A stretch of 43,292 nt of DNA from Melioribacteraceae bacterium. Its GTDB lineage: Bacteria; Bacteroidota; Ignavibacteria; Ignavibacteriales; Melioribacteraceae. The notes below the pieces were generated by a model. That model worked only from the letters and a program-made list of their open reading frames with translations, was not told the DNA's origin and did not search any database. The translations under genes and the position numbers were made by a program. Shown here piece by piece: positions 8,050 to 17,224 of the stretch. Position 1 is the first letter of the stretch. Each line of letters begins with the position of its first letter. The DNA lies in assembly GCA_027013735.1 (NCBI GenBank), contig JALWGH010000117.1, positions 1 through 43,292 on the forward strand, given 5' to 3'.

Positions 8050-10251
8050 ATGACTCATTTAAATAAAATGTTTAAGTTTTTAATAGTTTCTTTTTTGTTT
8101 GTTGCGGGGGCACTCCAAGCTCAACCGGCGAGCAAAAAAAATGTTTTGTTTATTGCCATTGACGATTTAAAGCCCAATCTCGGCTGTTACGGCGATTCGC
8201 TTGCGCTTTCGCCTAATATTGACAGGCTTGCCGAGCAGGCGTCGGTATTCGCTAACAACCAATGCCAGCAAGCTATTTGCGGTCCCTCCCGGGCAAGTCT
8301 TTTAACCGGTTGGCGCCCGGACAAAACACAGATTTGGGATCTTCACACTTTAATAAGAGACAAAAATCCCGATGTTGTAACCCTCCCGCAGTATTTTAAA
8401 AATAACGGTTACGAGACGGCTGCCACGGGCAAAGTTTTTGACCCGAGGTCTGTTGACAGCGGTCATGATACAGCTTCGTGGTCGATCCCTTACGTTTTAG
8501 TTACAGCAAAGCGTTGGCAGGTTTCTACGGGGCGTCCCTCGACGGAAAGCGCAGATTTGCCCGACAGCGATTACGTTGACGGAAAAATTGCCCGTGTTGG
8601 GATGCAGTTGTTGGAAAAGGTTGCCAAAGGGGACAAGCCCTTTTTCGTTGCCGTAGGATTCAAGAAACCTCATCTGCCCTTTGTAGCACCAAAAAAATAC
8701 TGGGACTTGTACAATCGCGATAGCATTCAAATCAATCCGTTTCAGAAACATGCGAAAAATTCTCCTGATTACGTTTACACTAAAAGCGGGGAGTTTCGCA
8801 GTTACGACGATGTGCCTGACGAAGGCGAGATTCCTGTTGACGTTCAGAAAAGAGCGATTCACGGTTACTACGCGTGTGTTTCCTTTGTGGATGCTCAAGT
8901 ACAAAAAGTAATTGCCAAACTCGATTCTTTGGGATTGAGAAAGAACACGGTAATTATTATTTGGGGAGATCACGGCTGGCATTTGGGCGACCACGCACAA
9001 TGGGCAAAGCACACGAATTTTGAGCAAGCAACGCGGGCGCCGATGATTATTGTTGATCCCGACTATCCTCAAAAAAGATACGTTACAACCCCAACGGAGT
9101 TTGTGGATATTTATCCTACCTTGTGCGATTTGGTCGGTCTGCCTATTCCCAAAGGTTTAGCGGGGGTTTCTTTGAAACCGATAATAAGCGGGCAGTCAAA
9201 CAGGGTTAAAGATTACGCAATGAGCCAGTACAAAAAAAGCAAATACGAAGGCTACACTATTCGTACGGACAGGTACCGCTACACCGAATGGCTGCCGGTG
9301 GAATACAGGGAAGGAACTCTGCCTTACAGCGAGAACATCATCGTGGATAGGGAACTTTACGATTACAAAATTGACCCGCGGGAAACGTACTGCTTTGTTT
9401 TCGATTCGGCTTACCAAAGGGTGGTTGATTCCTTGCACTCATTTCTTTCGTATTTTTTAATTCATCAATTTGACAACGGAAAACCTCCCGAAGATACTCT
9501 CGGTAATTTAATTTTAAATCCCGATTTTGAAAACGGATTGGAAAGTTGGAAGGAAAGGGCGTGCAAATTAAGTGTTGAAACAACTATAGTTCAAAACGGT
9601 GCGAAGGCAGTTAAGGTTTACGATAGAACCTCCTCCTGGGGTGGCCCGTCGCAAATAATTACCGACGGGCTTTCCCGAGCCGGCAAGGGAAAGTATTTGT
9701 TCTCAGGGTATTTCCGTTCCGCATCTTTGAAAGACTCCGCAAAAGCGGTAATTAGAATAAAGGCGGGCGGTGAAACAAATTATTTTCATTTGTCGGCTGA
9801 AATTGATTCGGTGGGATGGACTCATCTTGCCGATACGCTTATGCTTACTTGGAACGGTTCTCTTGAAGCAGTCCGTTTGGCTCTTCAAACAATCGAGCAT
9901 CAAGACATTACGTTTTACGTGGACAATCTCTCCCTGAGGAAAGACACGACAATTACTTCGGTGGAAGACAATGGCGGGGAAATTCTGCCGTCAAAATTTT
10001 CATTAAAGAGTTACCCTAATCCTTTTAACCCCGTTGCTACGATTTCTTTTTCGCTTCCGGTTAATAGCAGAGTTACGTTGAACGTTTACGACGTACTTGG
10101 GCGGAAGGTTGCGTCGTTGGTTAACGGAAGAAAACAAGCAGGAAATTACAGCGTGAAGTTTAATGCTTCTTCACTAACGAGCGGTGTTTACGTTTGCAGA
10201 TTACGAACGGAGAGGTATTCCAAAGCATTGAAAATTTTGTTAGTGAAATAA
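8050..10251 (+). CDS. Sulfatase fused to CBM and T9SS sorting domain
   Basis: This 733-residue protein is about 250 residues longer than its sulfatase paralogues. After a signal peptide (about 1-24) it has an S1 sulfatase domain (about 29-470): 'NVLFIAIDDLKPNLGCYGD', formylglycine motif C-G-P-S-R at Cys77, 'WGDHGWHLGDH', 'WAKHTNFEQATR'. A CBM4/9-like module follows (about 490-630, 'LILNPDFENGLESW', 'FYVDNLSL'), very like the module of the GH5-like protein. A T9SS sorting domain ends it ('SYPNPFNPVATISFSLP'). This sorting domain lacks the palindromic insert found in three others and serves as a natural comparison. The fusion implies a sulfatase held at its glycan outside the cell. It starts 12 bases after the GH10 stop. 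Confidence 0.92.
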   Translation: MTHLNKMFKFLIVSFLFVAGALQAQPASKKNVLFIAIDDLKPNLGCYGDSLALSPNIDRLAEQASVFANNQCQQAICGPSRASLLTGWRPDKTQIWDLHTLIRDKNPDVVTLPQYFKNNGYETAATGKVFDPRSVDSGHDTASWSIPYVLVTAKRWQVSTGRPSTESADLPDSDYVDGKIARVGMQLLEKVAKGDKPFFVAVGFKKPHLPFVAPKKYWDLYNRDSIQINPFQKHAKNSPDYVYTKSGEFRSYDDVPDEGEIPVDVQKRAIHGYYACVSFVDAQVQKVIAKLDSLGLRKNTVIIIWGDHGWHLGDHAQWAKHTNFEQATRAPMIIVDPDYPQKRYVTTPTEFVDIYPTLCDLVGLPIPKGLAGVSLKPIISGQSNRVKDYAMSQYKKSKYEGYTIRTDRYRYTEWLPVEYREGTLPYSENIIVDRELYDYKIDPRETYCFVFDSAYQRVVDSLHSFLSYFLIHQFDNGKPPEDTLGNLILNPDFENGLESWKERACKLSVETTIVQNGAKAVKVYDRTSSWGGPSQIITDGLSRAGKGKYLFSGYFRSASLKDSAKAVIRIKAGGETNYFHLSAEIDSVGWTHLADTLMLTWNGSLEAVRLALQTIEHQDITFYVDNLSLRKDTTITSVEDNGGEILPSKFSLKSYPNPFNPVATISFSLPVNSRVTLNVYDVLGRKVASLVNGRKQAGNYSVKFNASSLTSGVYVCRLRTERYSKALKILLVK

Positions 10252-10277
10252 ACAAGCCCCTCTTATTATTTTAGGAA

Positions 10278-10294
10278 AGCAGTCGAACACTGCT
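10278..10294. repeat. Short hairpin in the only large gap of the cluster
   Basis: AGCAGT and ACTGCT form a 6-bp stem around CGAAC in the 64-base gap between the sulfatase-CBM gene and the DUF4380-like gene. There is no T-tract, so it is not a typical terminator. It may be an RNA processing or regulatory hairpin, or part of another palindromic repeat. Confidence 0.4.
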
Positions 10295-10315
10295 ACATAA
10301 AAATCCCACCAATCT

Positions 10316-11398
10316 ATGAGTTCGAAAAAAGTAAAAAAGTTGTCTCTAATTTTTTTGTCCCTTTTTCCAATCGCAATTTTGGTTTATCCGCATTTTTTTA
10401 ACGGGGAAACAGAAATGAATTTTGCCAAAACTTCCGGCGGTAATATTATTACACTTAGGAATGACCATTCGACCCTGAAAATACTGCCCGATCTCGGTGC
10501 GGCGGTTGTTTCGTTCAATAAAGACGGCGGGAAAAACATTCTTAAAACCGACACTTCTGTTTGGAATCACAAATTTAACAAACCGGTTGACAAATTGTTG
10601 ATGAACGAGTTACTGCCTATTTACGGGCACACTGTTTGGCTTGGTCCGCAAAGCCGTTGGTGGAGTGTACAAAACGAGTATCCCGATTTGAAAAATAAAA
10701 ATGTTCACTGGCCTCCCGATCCTTATTGGATTTACGGAAAGTACGAAATACTAAAACGAACGAAGGACGAAGCGATTTTAATTAGCCCCGTTAGTAAATT
10801 TACCGGAATGCGATTCGTAAAAAAGATTAGAATCTCGGACGAAGGGAAAGCTCTCTTTGAAGTTGAAGCGGAAAATTGCAGAAAGGAAAATTTTAAATGG
10901 GATTTGTGGTTAAACACTCGGCTCGACGGCTACAGCCGGGTTTTCGTTCCGGTAACAAGCGAAAAAAACGTTCGAGTGAAGTACCGCGACAATGTGCATT
11001 TCGACAAAATGCCGTTCAAAGTTGAGGAGGGATTTTTCCGTTTTGAAACAAGGAAGCCTTCTCGGGGCAAAGAGAAGATTGACGGCAAGGCATTTATTTA
11101 TCCCGCTTACGGAAAGATGTTTGCGTTTGCGGATTCGCAAATGTTTGTAATACATTTCAAACTTTTCCTCGTCTCGGGCATTCATCCCGAGCAAGGGTTA
11201 GTGGAAATTTACAACAGCGTCTCAAAAGACGGAAATGCTTTGGCTGAATTGGAATATCATACGCCTTACCAAACTATTCGTCCGGGCGGTAAAATAAAAT
11301 CGTCCGAAGAATGGGAAATAATAAATTACAGAAACGGCGACAGCGTTGAAGAACAGATTGAGTTTATTAATTATTACAATAAATTGAACGAAAGGTAA
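10316..11398 (+). CDS. DUF4380-like (galactose-mutarotase-fold) protein
   Basis: The 360-residue protein has an N-terminal hydrophobic segment (about 9-27) that is a signal peptide or anchor. The rest is a beta-rich domain with 'LKILPDLGAAVVSFNKDGGKN', 'GHTVWLGPQ', 'WPPDPYWIYG', 'KKIRISDEGKALFEVEAE' and 'LWLNTRLDG'. These patterns resemble the DUF4380 / aldose-1-epimerase-like fold. Such proteins sit near glycoside hydrolases, but their reaction is not established. It is on the same strand and 17 bases from the next sulfatase, so it belongs to the same unit. No clear ribosome site precedes the ATG. The function may be handling or sensing of a released sugar; this is inference from context. 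Confidence 0.65.
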   Translation: MSSKKVKKLSLIFLSLFPIAILVYPHFFNGETEMNFAKTSGGNIITLRNDHSTLKILPDLGAAVVSFNKDGGKNILKTDTSVWNHKFNKPVDKLLMNELLPIYGHTVWLGPQSRWWSVQNEYPDLKNKNVHWPPDPYWIYGKYEILKRTKDEAILISPVSKFTGMRFVKKIRISDEGKALFEVEAENCRKENFKWDLWLNTRLDGYSRVFVPVTSEKNVRVKYRDNVHFDKMPFKVEEGFFRFETRKPSRGKEKIDGKAFIYPAYGKMFAFADSQMFVIHFKLFLVSGIHPEQGLVEIYNSVSKDGNALAELEYHTPYQTIRPGGKIKSSEEWEIINYRNGDSVEEQIEFINYYNKLNER

Positions 11399-11415
11399 TT
11401 TAAGGAAAAAAGAAA

Positions 11416-13248
11416 ATGCGGCTCTTAGTTAAAACATTTGTGTTGGCTTTGTTTGTTTTTTCATCCGTTTTGTTCGGTCAAAAAAAAGGAAATGCAAGAC
11501 CGAATATTTTGTGGGTTGTTAGCGAGGACAACACCACGCTACTCGGCTGTTACGGAGACCCCAACGGTCGCACGCCGAACTTGGACAAATTGGCTTCCGA
11601 AGGCATTCAGTACAACAACGCTTTTGCCAACGCTCCGGTTTGCGCTCCGGCGCGCTACACGATTATTACCGGTACGTACGCAAGCTCCTACGGCACAATA
11701 AATATGAGAAGCAAGTTGCCCATTCCGGACAGCGTAAAATTTTTTCCGAGCTTACTACGCAAAGCCGGCTATTACGTGGCAAATAATCACAAGGAAGATT
11801 ACAACACCGTTTACGATTCAAAAGAGATTTGGGACGAATCAAGTCCGAAAGCCACGTGGGAAAAGAGGAAGCCGGGACAACCGTTTTTTGCCGTCTTTAA
11901 TTTTAACATTACGCACGAGCACGTTTTATTCAAAAGCGATTCAATTACAAAAACGGACCCGGCAAAAGTTTCTTTAATGCCTTATCACCCGGACACAAAA
12001 ACTTTCCGGCACGATTACGCGCAGTATTACGACAGAGTTTCTCAAATGGACAAACAGATCGGTAATTTGCTTAAGAAACTTAAAGATCAAGGTTTGTACG
12101 AGAGCACAATTATTTTTTACTACGGAGACAACGGCGGAATTTTACCCGGCAGTAAGAGATTCCTGAACGAACCGGGCACGCACGTGCCGATGATTGTAAG
12201 AATACCGGAAAAGTTTAAATACCTTTTCGACGAAAAGCGCGGGACAAAAAGCAATCGTTTGGTGAGTTTTGTCGATCTTGCTCCAACGGTTTTGAGTTTG
12301 TGCGGCGTGAAAATTCCTTCGTACATGCAAGGCAAAGCTTTTCTCGGAGCTCAAAAAGCCCCGCCGAAAAAATACGTTTTTATGTACAAGCAAAGAATGG
12401 ACGAAAGATTTGATTTCGTAAGAGCAGTGCGGAGCGAACGCTTTCGCTACGTTCGTAATTTTATGCCTTTCCTACCGCGCGGGCAGCACATCGAATATCT
12501 GTGGCGGATTCCCTCAATGCAAGAATGGTACGCGCTTTACAAAGCAGGAAAGTTAAACAAGATGCAGTCGGGGTTTTTTAAGCCTAGCCCTTGCGAAGAA
12601 TTGTACGATTTACAAAGCGACCCGAATGGCGTGATTAACGTTGCACAAGATCCAAAGTACTCTAAAGCGCTTAAGGAAATGAGAAAAGCTCTTTACGGTT
12701 GGATGATTAAAACAAGGGATGCCGGTTTCATTCCCGAAGCGGAGGTGGTGCGGATTGCTCAAAAGACAACCCCGAGAGAATTTACGAAAAGTAAAATTTA
12801 CGATGTTGAAAAATTTCTTGCTGAAACAGATGCTCTAAACGGTTGCAATGGAAACACTCCGGATGAAATTAAAAAATTGTTAAGGAGTAAAAATTTCATC
12901 GAGCGGTATTGGGCATTGGTTGGTGCTCTTACTATTAAAGAAAAAGTACTCCCCTTGAAAAATGAAATTAAAACTTTGCTGACCGATTCTTACCCGAGCG
13001 TGAGAATTTTAGCAGCCGAAGTTTCTTTTAAACTCGGAGAAAAAAAAGAAGCTGTGGCGGTTTTGAAAAAATCACTTGAGAGTCCGGAAGAAACGGTTAG
13101 ATTAACCGCAGTTAATTCCGTTGAAAGATTAGGCAAAGGAGCAGAGCTTTTCAAAACGGAGTTGAACAATTTGTTAAACGATCCTTACCGTAATGTAGTC
13201 AAAGTTGCTAAATGGACTTTGCTGAAATTGAAAAAAGAACAAAAATAA
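11416..13248 (+). CDS. Sulfatase with C-terminal HEAT-like repeats, heparan-N-sulfatase-like
   Basis: The 610-residue product has a signal peptide (about 1-21), then an S1 sulfatase domain: 'PNILWVVSEDNTTLLGCYGD', formylglycine motif C-A-P-A-R at Cys76, 'IITGTYASSYGT', 'FYYGDNGG' and 'HVPMIVRIPEK'. The 'SEDN' variant of the metal site and the overall order resemble the N-sulfoglucosamine sulfohydrolase group. About residues 500-610 form an alpha-helical tail with repeated 'LL.D.YPSVRILAAEVSFKLG' and 'LNDPYRNVVKVAKWTLLKL' units, consistent with HEAT-like repeats. AAGGAAAAA precedes the ATG. It lies between the DUF4380-like gene and the GH3 gene with short gaps, so it is in the operon. The N-sulfatase assignment is only by resemblance. 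Confidence 0.9.
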   Translation: MRLLVKTFVLALFVFSSVLFGQKKGNARPNILWVVSEDNTTLLGCYGDPNGRTPNLDKLASEGIQYNNAFANAPVCAPARYTIITGTYASSYGTINMRSKLPIPDSVKFFPSLLRKAGYYVANNHKEDYNTVYDSKEIWDESSPKATWEKRKPGQPFFAVFNFNITHEHVLFKSDSITKTDPAKVSLMPYHPDTKTFRHDYAQYYDRVSQMDKQIGNLLKKLKDQGLYESTIIFYYGDNGGILPGSKRFLNEPGTHVPMIVRIPEKFKYLFDEKRGTKSNRLVSFVDLAPTVLSLCGVKIPSYMQGKAFLGAQKAPPKKYVFMYKQRMDERFDFVRAVRSERFRYVRNFMPFLPRGQHIEYLWRIPSMQEWYALYKAGKLNKMQSGFFKPSPCEELYDLQSDPNGVINVAQDPKYSKALKEMRKALYGWMIKTRDAGFIPEAEVVRIAQKTTPREFTKSKIYDVEKFLAETDALNGCNGNTPDEIKKLLRSKNFIERYWALVGALTIKEKVLPLKNEIKTLLTDSYPSVRILAAEVSFKLGEKKEAVAVLKKSLESPEETVRLTAVNSVERLGKGAELFKTELNNLLNDPYRNVVKVAKWTLLKLKKEQK

Positions 13249-13270
13249 TGTTTCTCAGAAAGGAATTTCA

Positions 13271-15556
13271 ATGAGGAAATTTTTGCTAAAGGTTTTTGTT
13301 ATTGCGTTTTTTTTCTCGCTAAGCTTTTACCTCGAAGCTCAAACACCTATTTACAAAAACCCTAAGTTTACAATTAACGAAAGGGTGAAAGACCTTTTGA
13401 GCAGAATGACGCTGGAGGAAAAGATTGGGCAGATGTGTCAGTTTGTCGGACCCAATCACATTAAGCAGGCGCGCAAGGAAAAGGGCAAGGACAAAAACGT
13501 TGACGCGTGGGGAATGTATCCGGGGCTCTCGATTGCCGATTTGGAAAGAATGGTTACGAAGGGAGAGATTGGCTCTTTTCTCCACGTTACCACGGCGGAA
13601 GAAACAAATCACATTCAAAAGTTAGCAATGCAAAGCCGGTTGCAGATTCCGGTTCTTTTTGGCGACGACGCAATTCACGGTGTTGGATTAACAAAGGGAG
13701 CAACGGTTTACCCCGTTCCCATTTCGATTGCCGCTTCGTTTGACACTGCGCTGGCAAGACGGATTGCAGCGGAAACGGCGGAAGAGCTTTATTCCATTGG
13801 GGTTCGCTGGACTTTTGCCCCGAACGTGGACGTAGCCCGGGATGCGCGCTGGGGACGAGTCGGAGAAACCTTTGGTGAAGACCCGCTGCTCGTTTCCAAA
13901 ATGGGAGTCGGTTTTGTTAAGGGATTTCAGAACGGTAAGCACAAAGTTTTAGCTTGTGCCAAACATCTTGTTGCAGGAGGTGAGCCGATTAATGGAATCA
14001 ACGGTGCTCCTACGGATATTTCCGAAAGAACGTTGCGCGAAATATTTTTCCCTTCTTTCAAAGCCGCAGCGGAAGCGGGAGTGGCTACCGTAATGGCAGC
14101 ACACAACGAGTTGAACGGCATCCCGTGCCATTCAAACAAATGGCTGTTCGATTTGCTGCGTAAGGATTTCGGTTTTAAAGGATTTGTTGTTAGCGACTGG
14201 ATGGACATCGAGCGTATTTACACGAGGCACAAAGCGGCAAGCAGTCTTGAGGGAGCCGCTATGCTTGCGGTAAATGCGGGCATCGATATGCACATGCACG
14301 GACCAAAATTTTTTGATTGGGTTCTACACTTAGTTAAGACCGGTAAAATTTCGCAAGAGAGAATAGACAAAGCCGTAGAAAGAATTTTAAGAGCGAAATT
14401 CGAATTGGGACTTTTTGAAAATCCTTTTGTTGATGTTAATTCTCAGAAAAAAATTCTTTTCAGTGCAAAGCACAGGCAAACCGCACTGAAAGCTGCTCGC
14501 GAGTCGATTGTGCTGTTGAAAAACAACGGAATGCTTCCTCTCGACAAATCGAAATACGAAAAGATTTTAATTACGGGACCGAACGCCGATAATCAAACAA
14601 TATTGGGCGATTGGGCGGTTCGTCAGCCCGGCGCAAATGTTGTTACCGTAGCGGAAGGGCTTAAGAAATTTTTAAGAAACAAGGTGAAGTATTTCGATTG
14701 CGGGAATAGCGTTAAGCACATTGAGAAATCGAAAATAACGAAAGCGAAAGAGCTGGCTAAAAAATCGGATTTGGTGATTCTTGTTCTTGGGGAAAATCCT
14801 TTGCGTTATTTACCTAATGAAAAAACCGACGGCGAGAACGTTGACAGAAGTAAGATTGATTTACCCGGCAATCAACTTGAATTGGTAAAAGAGATTCACA
14901 AAACAGGCAAGCCGATTATTGTGATTTTAATTAACGGGCGCCCGCTGGGGGTGGAATGGATTTCGAAAAATGTTTCGGCGTTAATTGAAGCCTTTGAACC
15001 GGGAGCGCTCGGCGGTTTGGGTCTGGCTGAAATTCTACTTGGTAAAGTTAACCCGAGCGGAAAGTTACCGATTACAATTCCGCGTAGTGTGGGGCAGATT
15101 GTTAACGTTTACAATCACAAGCCCTCGCAGTTTGTGCGCGGTTACGTGGATGCAAATTACAAACCGCTCTACGAATTCGGCTACGGGCTCAGCTACACGA
15201 AATTTAAGTTTGAAAATCTAAAGATTGTTCCGCGCTCAATAAACAAAGGCGATTCGGCGAAAGTTTCGGTTTGGGTTTACAATACCGGAGACCGTGCCGG
15301 AGCGGAGGTGGTTCAACTTTATGTGCGCGACGATTTTTCTTCGGTTACCCGCCCGGTAAAAGAGTTAAAGGGATTTGAGAGAATTTTTCTGAAGCCGGGT
15401 GAAAAGAAACGCATTGAGTTTTTAATTACGCCTGACGATCTTTCTTTTTACAATGCGGAAATGAAACACGTAGTTGAACCCGGGACGTTTACAATAATGG
15501 TTGGAAATTCTTCGAGAGATCAAGATTTAATTAAAACAAAACTTTCAGTTAAATAA
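13271..15556 (+). CDS. bglX: GH3 beta-glycosidase, BglX-like
   Basis: The 761-residue protein has a signal peptide (about 1-23), 'RVKDLLSRMTLEEKIGQM', and the two-domain GH3 core. The catalytic nucleophile is Asp309 in 'FVVSDWMD', and 'CAKHLVAGGE' gives the substrate-binding KH. 'DARWGRVGETFGEDP' is typical of periplasmic beta-glucosidases such as BglX. The second domain ('SIVLLKNNGMLPLDK', 'PLYEFGYGLSYTKF') is followed by a fibronectin-III-like domain (about 650-761). Length and order fit full-length GH3 enzymes. It would release terminal sugars (glucose or xylose) from oligosaccharides made by the GH10 or GH5-like proteins. It follows the sulfatase by 22 bases, with an AAAGGAA ribosome site. 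Specificity between glucosidase and xylosidase cannot be settled. Confidence 0.9.
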   Translation: MRKFLLKVFVIAFFFSLSFYLEAQTPIYKNPKFTINERVKDLLSRMTLEEKIGQMCQFVGPNHIKQARKEKGKDKNVDAWGMYPGLSIADLERMVTKGEIGSFLHVTTAEETNHIQKLAMQSRLQIPVLFGDDAIHGVGLTKGATVYPVPISIAASFDTALARRIAAETAEELYSIGVRWTFAPNVDVARDARWGRVGETFGEDPLLVSKMGVGFVKGFQNGKHKVLACAKHLVAGGEPINGINGAPTDISERTLREIFFPSFKAAAEAGVATVMAAHNELNGIPCHSNKWLFDLLRKDFGFKGFVVSDWMDIERIYTRHKAASSLEGAAMLAVNAGIDMHMHGPKFFDWVLHLVKTGKISQERIDKAVERILRAKFELGLFENPFVDVNSQKKILFSAKHRQTALKAARESIVLLKNNGMLPLDKSKYEKILITGPNADNQTILGDWAVRQPGANVVTVAEGLKKFLRNKVKYFDCGNSVKHIEKSKITKAKELAKKSDLVILVLGENPLRYLPNEKTDGENVDRSKIDLPGNQLELVKEIHKTGKPIIVILINGRPLGVEWISKNVSALIEAFEPGALGGLGLAEILLGKVNPSGKLPITIPRSVGQIVNVYNHKPSQFVRGYVDANYKPLYEFGYGLSYTKFKFENLKIVPRSINKGDSAKVSVWVYNTGDRAGAEVVQLYVRDDFSSVTRPVKELKGFERIFLKPGEKKRIEFLITPDDLSFYNAEMKHVVEPGTFTIMVGNSSRDQDLIKTKLSVK

Positions 15557-15573
15557 TTAGCGGAGTATTTAAA

Positions 15574-17091
15574 ATGAACAAAAAATATTTAAACATTTTT
15601 GCTCTTATTGCGGTCGGAATAATGGCTGTTGCCATTTCCGGTTTTGTGATTCTTTCTCACGACGGAGGTAAAAAAGATTCACAACAAAGTAAGGTGCAGG
15701 AAAAGAAGAACATCGTTTTTATTTTAAGCGACGATCACCGTTACGACGCAGTGAGTTTTATGCACTTTAATTCTTTTTTGAAAACTCCCAATCTCGATAA
15801 AATGGCTACCGAGGGAGTGAATTTCAAAAATGCTTTTGTTTCAACATCTCTTTGTTCGCCGAGTCGTGCAACAATACTAACGGGAATGTACGCGCACCAG
15901 CACGGGGTTGTGGACAATATGTCCCCCGTTCGAAGTAATCTTACTTACTTCCCGCAATATTTGCAAAAGCTCGGTTACGAAACAGCCTTCATCGGCAAGT
16001 GGCACATGGGAGAAATGAAAGGGGACGCAAGTCCGCGAAAAGGTTTTGACAAATGGATTAGCTTCAAAGGGCAGGGCGTTTACTACAATCCCGAATTTAA
16101 CATTGACGGAAAGAAAGTAAAGAGGAAAGGTTACATTACGGACATCCTGACGGATTACGCTATTAACTGGATTAACAAAAAAAGGGACAAACCGTTTTTC
16201 CTTTATCTTTCCCACAAAGCTATTCACGCTTTATTCCGCCCCGCAAGGCAGGATTCCAACAAATTTGAAAATGAAAAAGTGCCTCATCCTGCAAGCATGG
16301 CGGACACTCCCGAAAATTACAAAGGCAAACCACGCTGGGTCAAATTGCAAAGGAACAGTTGGCACGGAGTTGACTATATGTACTACGGCGAGTACGATTT
16401 CGATTCTTTTTACAAAAGATATTGTGAAACATTGTTGAGCTTGGACAGAAACATCGGCAGATTGTTAGACGACATTAAGAAGAAGGGACTGGAGAAAAAT
16501 ACAATTATTTTCTACATGGGCGATAACGGGTTTGTCTTTGGCGAGCACGGTTTAATAGACAAACGCCACATGTACGAAGAATCAATTAGAGTTCCTTTGT
16601 TTGCCTATGCGCCGGGATTGATTAAACCAAGAGTTGTTACACAAATGATTCAGAACATTGATATTGCTCCCACCATTCTGGACATTGCCGGAATTAAGAA
16701 GATGCCGAAGCAAATGGTTGGAATGTCCTTCTACCCGTTGATGAAAGGTGAACCCGTTAAATGGCGGAAGGAAATTTTTTACGAATATTATTGGGAAAGA
16801 GCTTTCCCGCAAACCCCCACGACTTTCGGCGTAAGAACGGACAGGTACAAATACATCTTTTACCACGGCGTTTGGGACACAAACGAGTTGTACGATCTTC
16901 AAAACGACCCGCACGAAATGCACAATCTTATTAACGATAAGAAATACGCCGGTTTGGTAAACAAGTTGGAAGACGATTTGTTTAATTGGCTTGATTCTAC
17001 AAAGGGAATGTACATCCCCTTGCGCCGAGGTCCTGACTACATTAAGAACAAACGCGGTCCAAAGAAAGAGTGCAAATTTCTTTACCCGTAA
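15574..17091 (+). CDS. Membrane-anchored or exported S1 sulfatase, last gene of the cluster
   Basis: The 505-residue protein has an N-terminal hydrophobic segment (about 7-28) without a clear lipobox. The S1 sulfatase core follows: 'NIVFILSDDHRYDAVSF', formylglycine motif C-S-P-S-R at Cys94, 'ILTGMYAHQHGV', 'FIGKWHMG', 'FYMGDNGFVFGEHG' and 'ELYDLQNDPHEMHNLI'. The 'MYAHQHGV.DN' block resembles N-acetylglucosamine-6-sulfatase and related S1 groups, so its specificity should differ from the iduronate-type paralogues upstream. It starts 17 bases after the GH3 stop, with CGGAG before the ATG. A strong terminator 72 bases downstream closes the unit. Confidence 0.92.
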   Translation: MNKKYLNIFALIAVGIMAVAISGFVILSHDGGKKDSQQSKVQEKKNIVFILSDDHRYDAVSFMHFNSFLKTPNLDKMATEGVNFKNAFVSTSLCSPSRATILTGMYAHQHGVVDNMSPVRSNLTYFPQYLQKLGYETAFIGKWHMGEMKGDASPRKGFDKWISFKGQGVYYNPEFNIDGKKVKRKGYITDILTDYAINWINKKRDKPFFLYLSHKAIHALFRPARQDSNKFENEKVPHPASMADTPENYKGKPRWVKLQRNSWHGVDYMYYGEYDFDSFYKRYCETLLSLDRNIGRLLDDIKKKGLEKNTIIFYMGDNGFVFGEHGLIDKRHMYEESIRVPLFAYAPGLIKPRVVTQMIQNIDIAPTILDIAGIKKMPKQMVGMSFYPLMKGEPVKWRKEIFYEYYWERAFPQTPTTFGVRTDRYKYIFYHGVWDTNELYDLQNDPHEMHNLINDKKYAGLVNKLEDDLFNWLDSTKGMYIPLRRGPDYIKNKRGPKKECKFLYP

Positions 17092-17162
17092 AGCTCCGAA
17101 AGCAGCAGAGCCCGACCAAATAGGAGCAAGGCGTTAGTCAATTTTAGGAATACAGAATTGTT

Positions 17163-17194
17163 GAAATCCCGTGTGATGCGGGATTTCGTTTTTT
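17163..17194 (+). terminator. Rho-independent terminator of the sulfatase cluster
   Basis: GAAATCCCG (17,163-17,171) and CGGGATTTC (17,179-17,187) form a perfect 9-bp stem around TGTGATG, followed by GTTTTTT. It lies 71 bases after the last sulfatase stop and 30 bases short of the convergent regulator's stop, so it may help insulate both. Confidence 0.88.
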
Positions 17195-17224
17195 AAATCG
17201 AGGGGTTGAACCGATTTGAGTTTT

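Noticed and set aside
8497-9072. A 191-residue - strand ORF opposite the sulfatase-CBM gene
   Set aside because: It is antisense to the catalytic region of a clear sulfatase and shows no family features.
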